A stretch of 27,442 nt of DNA from Saprospiraceae bacterium. GTDB lineage: Bacteria; Bacteroidota; Bacteroidia; Chitinophagales; Saprospiraceae. Every line of letters begins with the position of its first letter. Within the stretch, counting starts at the first letter, position 1. A program made the position numbers and the translations under genes. The stretch spans positions 1 to 27,442 of the forward strand of contig JADKGF010000037.1 of assembly GCA_016717105.1 (NCBI GenBank). The letters are read 5' to 3'. Shown here in pieces: positions 16,882-25,837 of this stretch. The notes below the pieces were generated by a model. It did not search any database. It had not been told where the DNA came from and was given only the letters and a program-made list of their open reading frames with translations.

Positions 16882-17481
16882 CTAATTGTTAATTGATAAA
16901 TTTTTCATGTAATTGACAATATATTTACCTAATACATCAAATTCGATATTGACATTTTGTCCAATTTGAAGATCTGAAAAGTTGGTGTGTTCATAGGTAA
17001 ATGGTATGATGGCCACTGAAAAATTACCCTTTTCTGCGTGTACCAATGTCAGGCTAACGCCATTGATACAAATAGATCCTTTGGCTACCATAAGCAATGC
17101 ATGTTCTGAATTAGTACTAAAATGGAAATACCAGCTGCCGTTTTCGTGTATGATATCGGTACATAGGGCCGTAGTGTCTACATGACCTTGCACAAAATGG
17201 CCATCCATTCTACTATTTGCCAATAATGCACGCTCCAGATTGACCTTGTCACCGACGACTAATTCATTTAGATTGGTTTTGTCTAGCGTTTCTTTTATCG
17301 CAGTGACTGTATGTGTGTGTCCATCAAAAGAAACTACAGTGAGACATACGCCATTGTGTGCAATACTTTGATCAATATATACATCTTTACTTATTGGAGA
17401 ATTGATGGTGAAATGTTTGTTGGAGCCTTCACTTTCTATTTTTATGATAACGCCTATATTTTCTATAATACCGCTGAACAT
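16882..17481 (-). CDS. ribE: riboflavin synthase alpha subunit
   Basis: This 199-residue enzyme dismutates two 6,7-dimethyl-8-ribityllumazine molecules to riboflavin and a pyrimidinedione. Two tandem lumazine-binding domains are visible. The first starts with the hallmark MFSGIIE and has NGVCLTV and GHFVQGHVD; the second has the matching INGVSLTLV and IPFTYEHTNF segment, ending NIEFDVLGKYIVNYM. Length is as usual (about 200). The ATG at 17481-17479 shares one base with the TGA of the upstream gliding-type gene (TGATG), so the two are translationally coupled. The sequence as given reads through from the upstream gene because of a likely extra A at 17518-17523; this is not a real fusion. No FMN riboswitch is visible upstream, since the preceding sequence is coding. 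Confidence 0.94.
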   Translation of the reverse strand: MFSGIIENIGVIIKIESEGSNKHFTINSPISKDVYIDQSIAHNGVCLTVVSFDGHTHTVTAIKETLDKTNLNELVVGDKVNLERALLANSRMDGHFVQGHVDTTALCTDIIHENGSWYFHFSTNSEHALLMVAKGSICINGVSLTLVHAEKGNFSVAIIPFTYEHTNFSDLQIGQNVNIEFDVLGKYIVNYMKNLSINN

Positions 17482-20200
17482 CAGTCTTTGATTAAATGAA
17501 TGAAACCTGAAAGTAGATTTTTTAGCTTCAGAAATGCCTGAAACTCTATTTTCGAAAACTCGACATGTATAATAATATGTCCCATCAGCTAGCAAATGAC
17601 CACCATTGGTGGTGCCGTCCCAGTTGATTTTAGGATCTGTTGTTTCCCAAACAAGGTTGCCCCATTGATTGAATACCTTAAAGTCGATACTTGAAATAAA
17701 CAAATTTACCCTTGGCTTGAACAAATCATTTCTCCCATCACCATTTGGCGTAAAGGTATTTGGCAACTCATAAAATGGACAATTATCGACACATTCTACG
17801 TTACTTAAAACGCTCTCATTGCCCAATGAATCTACTGTACTCACAGCATAACAACCCAAAATCCCATTTTGCGCATAGTGTAAGATTGAAAATTCTTCGT
17901 GAAAATATTGTGAATCTATTTTGACCAAAGGATCATCTATTGTTTCTCCATAATAAATATAAAACAACTTTGCATCTTCATCTTTATTTGTACAGCCTAA
18001 ATTGGGATATGTCCAGGTTACAGTGTTGTACAATTCATCTGGATTTGTTTCACCATTAATTTGATCACAGATATTTTCTACTGTGGTAATAGGTGGACAA
18101 GGAGCTACATTGTCTTTAGGCTTTTGACAATATTCTTGCGAAAAATTATAAATCGGATCTTCAATATTTTCAAATGAATAAGTACCTATTGTCTCCACCT
18201 TATAACAATAAAGCTTGTCATTTATAAGGTTTTCATGCTGATATGATGGTGAATTTGTGGTAGCGAGATATTCGAAAACACCTAAATCATTCTTTAGAAA
18301 AATAGTATGTTCTTTATTGGCCCATGGTGTTGAACTCTGCCATGATAATATATTTTTTTTGTCAGATGGTGTGATATTCAAAAAAACTGAAGATGCATCA
18401 GCCGATTTTGAATTGTAGTTATCTCCAGATGTAAGCTGAACATAGTAAAAGTACTGGGATGATTCTGTATTCAGTGCTTTGTCTATATAATTGGTATCTA
18501 TAACTTGAGAAAAGGTCGTGAAAGGTAGCTTAAAGACAGATGTGAATCCGGAATTATCCTTAGACCTAAATATTTCGTACTGATATGGCCCAGGATGCAT
18601 AATGGTATCAAATTGACTTTTTAATGGTTTGGTCCAGCGTAAATGAATTTCTCCATCTGATGTACTCGTTTTAATTACAGAAACTTTGGTTATCATGGGC
18701 ACATCGCGCATCAAGACGATACAAGCTTCTTTGGATGCTAAACTTTCGACGATGTTAAACGGGTTTCCAGTTGAAGTCAATTTTGCAAATTCAGCTTGGA
18801 CCCGATAACAGTATGTTTTGCCTCTTTCTGCTGTCTTATCTAAATAAAAATATTTCCCTTGATCCTGTGTAAGCGTCTTATAAGCAATCTTTTGATAAGG
18901 AGATCCAGTAAGCCCTGGATTGCAAGTGTCAGGGCTAAAGGTTGTGCTGGCTATCTTTCTCCATACAGAGAATTTTTGGAAGTAATTGTTTTTAGTCACT
19001 TCACAATCGTATGGTGCATCCCCACTCAAGCCTAACGGCTCCATTATCTGTAACAGCTTGTAGGTTTTCAGGTGGCGGACCTACGACCTTTATTCTTATG
19101 GTCTTTAATGTAGCCAATCCTGTGGAATCAGGAAAGAAGTTGTCCGCAGCTCTAAGGACAATTTGATAATATTGATCTGAAATGTGGTTACAATCTGTCT
19201 GCCACTCCAATCGCTCTGTAAACGGTACAGGTGTGAACAATTTTGGTCCAATCAGAACAGCAGGATTCTCAACCGTAAATGGCCCACCGGTAGCAGAAAA
19301 CTTGACTTTTTGATTTTGGTTTGGATCATCTACTCCGATTTCCAATGAAATTTTTTCTCCAGCAATGACACAAAATTCTTCGTCTGCAGTGATTATCGGC
19401 GGCTCATTTTGACATGCACGTATCAGGATTTGCATATCGCGAAGGATTACATTGATTAGGCGACCATTTCGATATTCTTTAATTCTTATCGCAATATTAT
19501 ATTCTCCTTGCAGTTTTGGCGAATTCCATCTTATTTCACCTGTCAAGGGATTGATTGTAAAGCTATTATCAACAGAAGTTCCTATTTCGTCAGGAAATTT
19601 ATATTGGGGAACAGGCGTATTTAGTCCTTGTAATGGTGCTGTAAGTTCATACGCCAAACTGTCCCCATCTGCATCGTACGCATTAGGATTGTGGATGAAT
19701 GGCTTATTTACACAACCTATATCTACCGGTGGTTGCAATAGGATCACGCTATTATTAAAGCCCTGAAATTGCATATCAAGCAACGTAAACGTGGTTGTTA
19801 TAAAAAATGGAATATCAATGGAATTGGGATAATTTACGTTTAGAATACCACCAACTCTATTCGGATCCAAAAAAGAAACACTGTAAGTTGCTACGCCCGG
19901 ATAGGTGTGTTTGGCAATATAGTAGTTTACCTTGATATCATTGACTTCAAATTTTGTTTTAGAATTATCTCTTTTGACAAATTCCATACTACCATCGCCC
20001 CAACTCACTTCAAGGCTATCACGGTCGGCTGCTGTACTACTTGCTTTGGTATAAGTGATGATCGTGATCTCGATGCCAAGAGAGCTTATTTGTTTATAGG
20101 TGATTTCTCCGGCTCTATTGTGCGTAGCAAAGAGACTTGCCGGTATGACAAGACAAATCCATAAAACCAACCTTTGTAATACACCAAAATTCACAATCAC
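17481..20200 (-). CDS. gliding-motility-associated C-terminal-domain (CHU_C) surface protein (two frameshifts)
   Basis: This large exported protein is about 905 residues after repair. The N-terminus has a hydrophobic signal (LVLWICLVIPASLFA) followed by THNRAGEITYKQ, a start seen in many Bacteroidota surface proteins. Middle parts include Ig/cadherin-like (NAYDADGDSLAYEL, TINPLTGEIRWNSP) and fibronectin III-like (SDGEIHLRWTKP) segments. The C-terminal domain is ELPNTFTPNGDGRNDLFKP, FKVFNQWGNLVWET, WDGTTNGG and LADGTYYYTC, the CHU_C domain used for T9SS export. Frame breaks: C4 at 19020-19023 (one base fewer gives RLEWDAPYDCEV) and T6 at 17518-17523 (one fewer gives KNLLSGFIHLIKD and a TGA overlapping ribE). 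The start is uncertain: GTG at 20200 or 20194, no ATG near. Confidence 0.88.
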
Positions 20201-20361
20201 AAACTTAATATAAAAAATTGAATCTTACTATAACAATTGTTGCAACACAGATGTTTTGGCTCAATTGTCCGCAAAAAGACAATTATTTTTAAAAAAATCA
20301 AATACCTATACAACCTTTCTTGGATGCTAATCGTCATCTACTATACAAAACAAATGCTAAC

Positions 20362-20916
20362 GTGCGGATAGTTAATATCAATAGTGAAGTAAAAGATTTG
20401 ATCAACCTAGCTTGCGAAGGTAAACGAGATGCACAGAAAGCATTGTATCAACGGTATTCGCCCAAGATATTAAGTGTATGCCGTCAGTATATAAGCGATG
20501 ATTTTCATGCCGAAGATTGCCTTGTTGTTTCTTTTACAAAAATATTTAAGTACCTGAAAACGTATGATCATCGAGGCCATTTCGAGGCTTGGATGCGACG
20601 TATTGCGGTCAATGAATGTATAAGTTTCATCCGAGCGAATAAAAATGTAACATTTGTCGAAGTTGATCAGGCACTCATGGATGTAATTGAAACCGATAGT
20701 GCATTAAGGTCATCTGATATTCAGTTGATGATCGACAAATTGCCTGAAGGTTGCCGTATAGTATTCAATTTGTTTGCAATCGAAGGATATAAACACAATG
20801 AGATTGCAGAAAAACTCAAAATATCTGAGGGCACTTCTAAGTCACAATTGGCTTATGCCAGAAAACTTTTACAAGAAATAATTCAAAAATCTGATTTACT
20901 TAAGCATCATGGATAA
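20362..20916 (+). CDS. ECF-type RNA polymerase sigma factor
   Basis: This sigma-70 family extracytoplasmic-function factor is about 184 residues long. Region 2 is visible as ALYQRYSPKILSVCRQYISDDFHAEDCLVVSFTKIFKYLKTYDHRGHFEAW and MRRIAVNECISFIR. Region 4 is IQLMIDKLPEGCRIVFNLFAIEGYKHNEIAEKLKISEGTSKSQLAYARKLL. I choose the GTG at 20362 (MRIVNINSEVKDLI) because this matches how related Bacteroidota factors begin; a longer version from TTG at 20320 is possible. The stop overlaps the next gene by 8 bp (ATGGATAA), indicating translational coupling to its probable regulator. The factor is divergent from the gliding-type gene. Confidence 0.9.
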   Translation: MRIVNINSEVKDLINLACEGKRDAQKALYQRYSPKILSVCRQYISDDFHAEDCLVVSFTKIFKYLKTYDHRGHFEAWMRRIAVNECISFIRANKNVTFVEVDQALMDVIETDSALRSSDIQLMIDKLPEGCRIVFNLFAIEGYKHNEIAEKLKISEGTSKSQLAYARKLLQEIIQKSDLLKHHG

Positions 20917-21658
20917 TAAGAATTTGGAAAATAATATAAAAGAATATTTCGATCAACGTACGATCCAGCCATCTGAAAGCGCTTGGGAACGACTTGATTT
21001 TATGCTTGACAACGAACAAAATAAACCTTCTAATACCAATTATTATTGGCTTGCAGGGATTTTAAGTGTTTTGTGTTTATGTTTGATAGTTGGTTTTTGG
21101 TTGAGAAATGATGATAAAATTGAAAAATCAATAGGAAATAAAGTAAATAAAACCGAAATTATTGCTCTTGACGAAGAAATGCCAATAGGTCCTGCAAAAA
21201 CAGTAATTTTTGAGGATACAGTGTCAGCGCAACAAGAAGCAAATACAATTCGAAGCAAAAGGCAACCCAAATAGTTACCCAAAAACTTAAGGGCGAAGCA
21301 TTCTGAATTAAATTTTGAGAATGTATCAATTCCAGAGATTAATCATAAGTCGGAAAATGAATCTTTCGAATTGCCTATCAATACAAAAAAACAAAATGCT
21401 GATTATGAGTTAAAAATAAATGCAGCTAAGTTGCTGGCAAACGTTGAGCAAGAAATGTCAAGCAGACAAACAAAAAAGTTAATAAAAATCCAGGTAGATC
21501 CTAAGCAGCTACTTGCAGAAGCAGAAAAAGCCGCGGAAGCTTCGTTCTTGCAAAAAATGTATAAAAATATTCAGGACAATGCTGGCCAAATTATTGTGGT
21601 CGTCTCCAATAGAAATTTTGAAGATAGTAATGCAAATGCTATTGAATCAATGAAATAA
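20909..21658 (+). CDS. single-pass membrane protein, probable anti-sigma partner (interrupted)
   Basis: The start overlaps the sigma factor. The N-terminal cytoplasmic part NIKEYFDQRTIQPSESAWERLDFMLD is typical of proteins that follow such sigma factors in Bacteroidota; one membrane helix follows at about residues 46-65 (YYWLAGILSVLCLCLIVGFWL). A Lys/Glu-rich periplasmic part comes next. An amber TAG at 21272-21274 stops the frame at 121 residues, yet the same frame reopens at once and continues to 21658 (ELNFENVSIPEI, ELKINAAKLLANVEQEM, IIVVVSNRNFEDSN), giving 249 codons in all. Either there is a nonsense change, or two compensating one-base errors: an added A near 21256 and a removed G near 21291 would instead read KKATQIVTQKLKAKHSEL. 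Anti-sigma function is inferred from position. Confidence 0.72.
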
Positions 21659-21694
21659 ATATAAATTTTATTATTAATATTAAATCAAATCAAA

Positions 21695-22831
21695 ATGGTA
21701 AAAGTTTTTTACACCATCACTATGGTATGCATGTTTTTGTTTTCGAATGCGCAATCCGCCTTTGAAGACCGAATCCGAGAAATCAAAAATGATATTCAAA
21801 TTATCACTGAGCAGGAAAAAGAGGCTTTAAGACTCGATGTAGAACAGATCAATGAACAATTGGAAAAGAAAATAATTACGGCAAGTGAGGCTGATATTAA
21901 AAAAAGAGATGCCGCAGAAAAATGTGCAGAAAGGATAGAAACAAGAGTTGAACCGTTGGAGAGAGAAATCCACGATCTAGTCCAGGGTGAAGTCGAAAGC
22001 TATCCTGAAATACCTGCTCCACCAGCACCTCCAGCTGAGGGAGACTTAGATATGCCACCTTCGCCACCAGATGCACCAGATGCACCAGATGACAAAGATG
22101 AGTACCGCAAGCTCAAAGGTGATATCAAAGACCTTGCAAAAGAGTGGACACCTGGCAAAAAAGATAAGAAGAAAAGAAGCGAATCTCGCACTACAACTCA
22201 ATTTGTTTTTGCCTTTGGATTGAATAATCTTATCACAGATGGAGACCTTGGTTCTATAGATGGAAATGGTATAAAATTAAGTAATTCAAGGTTTTATGAA
22301 TGGGGCTGGACTTGGAAAACAAGACTGGCTAAAGACTCTCCGCTGTTGCAGCTCAAATATGGTATGTCATTGACTTACAATAATCTAAGACCAGATGAAA
22401 ATAAATATTTTGTAAAATCTGGAGATCGGACTTACTTAGCTCCTCATCCATATACGCTGACTGACGAACCATATTTCCGTAAAATAAATTTGGTAGTTCC
22501 AATACACTTGGAATTTGATTTTTCTAAAAAACGAATGCACGATGATCAAGTATATGTGCGCTCACAAAAGTCTTTTAGATTGGGTATCGGTGGATATGCT
22601 GGCATCAGTACCAAAACAAAACAAATCCTTGAATACAAAAATAATGGACTTCGCACTGAAGAGGAGACAAGTGGTGATTATAATACGAGTCAGTTTGTGT
22701 ATGGCGTGAGTGGTTATATTGGATACAGGGATTTCAGTATCTATACAAAATTTGATCTAAATCCGCTGTTTACTGACGATTTAGCAAATCAGAAAAATGT
22801 TTCTTTGGGAATTAGATTCGATTTCAACTGA
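21695..22831 (+). CDS. outer-membrane beta-barrel protein with coiled-coil and proline-rich N-terminal region
   Basis: This 378-residue exported protein has a signal peptide of about 19 residues (MVKVFYTITMVCMFLFSNAQ). Residues about 22-110 are highly charged and predicted helical coiled coil (FEDRIREIKNDIQIITEQEKEA). Next is a Pro/Asp-rich hinge (IPAPPAPPAEGDLDMPPSPP, then DAPDAPDDKDE) and a basic stretch (GKKDKKKRSESR). The C-terminal 210 residues alternate aromatic and polar residues in strand-like blocks (FVFAFGLNNL, YEWGWTWKTRL, LQLKYGMSLTYNNL, INLVVPIHLEFDF, FRLGIGGYAGIS, FVYGVSGYIGYRDF, VSLGIRFDFN), as in small outer-membrane barrels. It is the third gene of the sigma cassette. The module may signal envelope state to the sigma factor; that is inference. 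Confidence 0.8.
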   Translation: MVKVFYTITMVCMFLFSNAQSAFEDRIREIKNDIQIITEQEKEALRLDVEQINEQLEKKIITASEADIKKRDAAEKCAERIETRVEPLEREIHDLVQGEVESYPEIPAPPAPPAEGDLDMPPSPPDAPDAPDDKDEYRKLKGDIKDLAKEWTPGKKDKKKRSESRTTTQFVFAFGLNNLITDGDLGSIDGNGIKLSNSRFYEWGWTWKTRLAKDSPLLQLKYGMSLTYNNLRPDENKYFVKSGDRTYLAPHPYTLTDEPYFRKINLVVPIHLEFDFSKKRMHDDQVYVRSQKSFRLGIGGYAGISTKTKQILEYKNNGLRTEEETSGDYNTSQFVYGVSGYIGYRDFSIYTKFDLNPLFTDDLANQKNVSLGIRFDFN

Positions 22832-22844
22832 TAGCTTAGGTGTA

Positions 22845-22886
22845 AAAAGAAATGATTCTAAGATTTTGTTTAGAATCATTTCTTTT
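22845..22886. terminator. strong bidirectional terminator
   Basis: A perfect 17-bp inverted repeat (22845-22861 with 22870-22886) has an 8-base loop and A/T-rich ends, and lies between convergent genes. It can end both the sigma cassette transcript and the desaturase transcript. Confidence 0.88.
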
Positions 22887-22903
22887 CATTAAAAATCTTG
22901 GAA

Positions 22904-24175
22904 TTAAGAAACTATAGTAACCATTGATTTGGGCTTTTCGTAGAGATAGAAATATACAGATGATGTTAAGGAAAGTACCAAGTAGCCCAAAACTATCAAG
23001 GTACCATTCGGTATAGAATTGTCTATATTAAACCATTGATAATCATTGGTGTATAAAATTATAATGCCGAGTGCGAACTTAAACACTTCAACTACTATGC
23101 CTATCAAATTGCCATCCATCAGACTAGTGTAAGCAAAGATATTTACAAACAAAAATAGACCATAAAGCAATACACTGCTGAAGGGAATTGTGCCAATATT
23201 ATTAAACAAAAACATCATCAAAAGTAAAGTAATCAATAATTGGCCTACAGCCCAAGCTTTGAATAATGGGCTTGCTATTGTGTCATATTTGTTGCGCAGA
23301 TAGATTTCTTTGGTATAAGGTACAGGAAATGAAGTGCTGACATCTGCAGGTCTCCATCCTGTTGGCATGACCCATATTTTGAGTTTATCTAACCATGATT
23401 TTGTGCGCCATGCATCAGATATCAGTAACCAAAGATGTTGATAATTGATGATCCAAGGATTCCAAGTATGTACGGCTCTCGTCACGCCATAGACAGCTGG
23501 TATTTCTTCTTTCTCAGGTTGGAATGTGCCGAAAAGTTTATCCCAGATAATAAAAATTTGACTGTAGTTTTTGTCCATATACTCTGGATTGATAGCATGA
23601 TGCACCCTATGATGAGATGGAGTTACTAAGATATATTCGAGCCATCCCATTTTGTGGATAAGCCTCGTATGATACCAAAACTGTGCAAATAGTTGAATTG
23701 GTGCTACTACCGCCACCACTTGGGCAGGAATACCCAAAATAGCCATTGGAATATACGTGAATGTAAATAACGCAAAAATTTCTGATACTGATTGTCTGAG
23801 TGCACAAGATAAATTGAACTCTTCACTACTGTGATGTATAATGTGCCTGTTCCAAAATACATTGATTTCATGGCTCCACCTATGAATCCAGTATCCTGCA
23901 AAATCAATTCCTATGAAAGCTAAAACATAGGTTAAGATTGTAGATTGTATATGGTAAATAGCAAGGTGATCTACTAGCCATCCATAGCTTATGATGACAA
24001 TGGATAAGCCCAAAACATCTTTTATAACATTGGTAATACCGGAGCTAAGACTAGATATGGTATCGAATAGCCGGTTTACCTGTTTGTGCATGAGCATAGA
24101 AACACCATACTCGAGAGCTATTAAAATCAAAAAAAATGGTATCGCGTAATTTAATATTCGGGCATACTCTTGCAT
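22904..24175 (-). CDS. sterol desaturase / fatty-acid hydroxylase superfamily membrane enzyme
   Basis: This 423-residue polytopic protein carries the histidine boxes of the di-iron fatty acid hydroxylase superfamily: HRWSH (98-102), HIIHH (111-115) and HHRVHH (188-193), with further His at 169 and 174. Four to five hydrophobic segments follow or precede them. The long C-terminal membrane region and the motifs NVFWNRHIIHHSSEEFN and TPSHHRVHHAINPEYMDKNY resemble the alkylglycerol monooxygenase (TMEM195)-like branch. Expected chemistry is O2-dependent hydroxylation or desaturation of a lipid; the substrate is unknown. It is transcribed alone from a -7 box at 24236. Confidence 0.88.
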   Translation of the reverse strand: MQEYARILNYAIPFFLILIALEYGVSMLMHKQVNRLFDTISSLSSGITNVIKDVLGLSIVIISYGWLVDHLAIYHIQSTILTYVLAFIGIDFAGYWIHRWSHEINVFWNRHIIHHSSEEFNLSCALRQSVSEIFALFTFTYIPMAILGIPAQVVAVVAPIQLFAQFWYHTRLIHKMGWLEYILVTPSHHRVHHAINPEYMDKNYSQIFIIWDKLFGTFQPEKEEIPAVYGVTRAVHTWNPWIINYQHLWLLISDAWRTKSWLDKLKIWVMPTGWRPADVSTSFPVPYTKEIYLRNKYDTIASPLFKAWAVGQLLITLLLMMFLFNNIGTIPFSSVLLYGLFLFVNIFAYTSLMDGNLIGIVVEVFKFALGIIILYTNDYQWFNIDNSIPNGTLIVLGYLVLSLTSSVYFYLYEKPKSMVTIVS

Positions 24176-24228
24176 GAATCAACTCGTATTTAAATATTTG
24201 TCAATGATGTATTCTTATAAAGAAAATA

Positions 24229-24236
24229 CAAATATA
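24229..24236 (-). promoter_or_regulatory. -7 box for the desaturase-family gene
   Basis: On the minus strand TATATTTG fits TAnnTTTG and is 53 bp before the ATG at 24175. No clear TTTG at -33. Confidence 0.5.
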
Positions 24237-24252
24237 GTAAGAAAGCCTGATT

Positions 24253-24969
24253 TTAACTGTTATTTTGTGTAATAATCATACCATTTTCAAGGGTAAAATA
24301 CCTATGTGAAATGCTTTGTATCAAGAGCGGATCATGAGAAATAAAGATGCCACTAAATTGGGTTTTTGCTTGCAAATCTTTGATCAGGTTTATCATCCTA
24401 ACTTGATTCGGTCGATCAAGCGCTGATAAAGATTCGTCAAAAACAACCAATTTTGGATTTAACAAGAGATTTTTCATCAATGCGGCTCGTTGCAGCTGAC
24501 CTCCTGAAAGTTGGACAGGATATTTTGACTTTGTATCTTCTGGAAGGTCAAATTCTTTCATCTTTTGGTCGATAATAGTACAAGCTTCAGTTTTGGATTT
24601 TGCTATTTTATGAAAAAGTAAGACTTCCATCCATTGTTCGCCTATGGCCATACTTGGATTCATAGAAGAAAGAGCATCTTGGGCTACCATCTGGATCGAT
24701 TTTCTCAATAGTTTATTTTCTTCAAGATCTTTTTTGCTTAGAGGTCTATCTTCAAATATAATTTGGCCATCCGACGCATCAATCAGCCCAGAGATGATTT
24801 TAGCTATAGTAGATTTCCCACTACCTGATGGTCCCATTATGCCCAAAATTTCGCCACTTGACACCGTAAAACTAATATTTTGCAACGCCTTAATAATTAT
24901 TGGGCTTTTCCAAAAGGCTGAGCTGACTTCTTGTATGATTTAGATAGATTTTCGATTTTGGTAAAGGTA
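24253..24969 (-). CDS. Opp/Dpp-type ABC ATPase, second domain (frameshifted 5' end)
   Basis: This is an ATP-binding subunit for peptide or nickel uptake. It shows Walker A GPSGSGKST, the family-typical Q-loop AQDALSSMNPSM, signature LSGGQLQR, Walker B LVVFDESLSALD and switch His in ISHDP. The clean open frame starts only at 24885 (MQNISFTV), too late for a full domain. Reading upstream with one more base in the A4 run at 24912-24915 adds TKIENLSKSYKKSAQPF then WKSPIIIKALQNISF, the normal domain start. The frame then runs towards the first ATPase, so this is probably the second half of one two-domain protein, as in YejF or GsiA. No permease or binding-protein gene is present in the window. Confidence 0.82.
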
Positions 24970-25797
24970 TCAACACCTTGACCGGGGCATTTCTTTTGTC
25001 AATAATTGGTCTGCTAATATGTATGCTTTCGATAATTCTGTCATGTTACCAGACCGTATCTGATCGGAAGAAATTTCATCGGTCACTTTCCCTTGATGGA
25101 TGATAAGTAATCGATCACAAACATCGGTCAGTTGTCTGAAGTCATGGCTTATAATTATAAGAGCAGTACCATTTTTAGCTTGAATACGTTTCAATAAGGC
25201 GATGATCTCAGTGGCAGTTTGTTCATCTAGTGAAGATGTGGCTTCATCTGCAATGATGATTTTGGGTTTGTGAGCGATAGCCATTGAGATCACAATCCGC
25301 TGTAATTGACCACCTGACAACTCGTGTGGGTAGGAGCGAAGCATTCTATCAGTCTCAGTAAGCCCTGTCTCGTTAAGTAATGCTTTTGCTTTGATGATTA
25401 TATCCTGTGATGACAGATCAGGCTGATGTATTTGAATGGCTTCTTTGAGTTGATTTCCGATGGTCAGTACCGGATTAAGTGCCGAAAGTGCTTGTTGGAA
25501 AACAATAGAAATGAACTTTCCTCTGATATTTGCCCATCCAGTTTCATTTTCTTCCAACATATTGACACCATCGATCACTACTTGACCTCTAGCGCTCATA
25601 CCAGGATAAAAACCAGTCAATCCCATCAACGACAATGCTGAGACCGATTTTCCGCTTCCAGATTCACCAGAAATGGCTATCGTTTCGCCTTCATGGATAT
25701 TCAGATTAAAATCCTGTACAATGGGAGTAGTTAGACCATGATGCGAATAATCAACACAAAGGTTTTTTGCCGAAAGTAACAATTTGTGTGTTGACAT
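24970..25797 (-). CDS. Opp/Dpp-type ABC ATPase, first domain
   Basis: This 275-residue ATPase has Walker A GESGSGKS, Q-loop FQQALSALNPVLT, signature LSGGQLQR, Walker B IIIADEATSSLD and switch His in ISHDF. The region IQIHQPDLSSQDIIIKAKALL is as in DppD/OppD. It ends LTKEMPRSRC at a stop only one base from the next domain's reading path. Removing one base from the G4 run at 24984-24987 would give KEMPGQGVDTFTKIENL and fuse it to the following domain. It hydrolyses ATP to drive uptake of a small peptide or similar solute; the substrate cannot be told. It lies 40 bp downstream of the band-7 gene on the same strand. Confidence 0.87.
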   Translation of the reverse strand: MSTHKLLLSAKNLCVDYSHHGLTTPIVQDFNLNIHEGETIAISGESGSGKSVSALSLMGLTGFYPGMSARGQVVIDGVNMLEENETGWANIRGKFISIVFQQALSALNPVLTIGNQLKEAIQIHQPDLSSQDIIIKAKALLNETGLTETDRMLRSYPHELSGGQLQRIVISMAIAHKPKIIIADEATSSLDEQTATEIIALLKRIQAKNGTALIIISHDFRQLTDVCDRLLIIHQGKVTDEISSDQIRSGNMTELSKAYILADQLLTKEMPRSRC

Positions 25798-25837
25798 AAA
25801 AAATGCTCGGTCTCAAAAATTAATTGTCATATATGCA

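Noticed and set aside
16882..19044. A genuine CHU_C-riboflavin synthase fusion protein
   Set aside because: One base in an A6 run accounts for it, and the corrected frame gives the canonical CHU_C ending and a TGATG overlap.
20200..20207. TAAGTTTG as -7 promoter box of the gliding-type gene
   Set aside because: The match to TAnnTTTG is exact, but it overlaps the first possible GTG start, so transcription would begin inside the signal peptide region unless the start is elsewhere; left unassigned.
20320..20361. TTG start of the sigma factor
   Set aside because: The extra 14 residues do not look like sigma factor sequence; GTG at 20362 gives a family-like start, though the longer form is not excluded.
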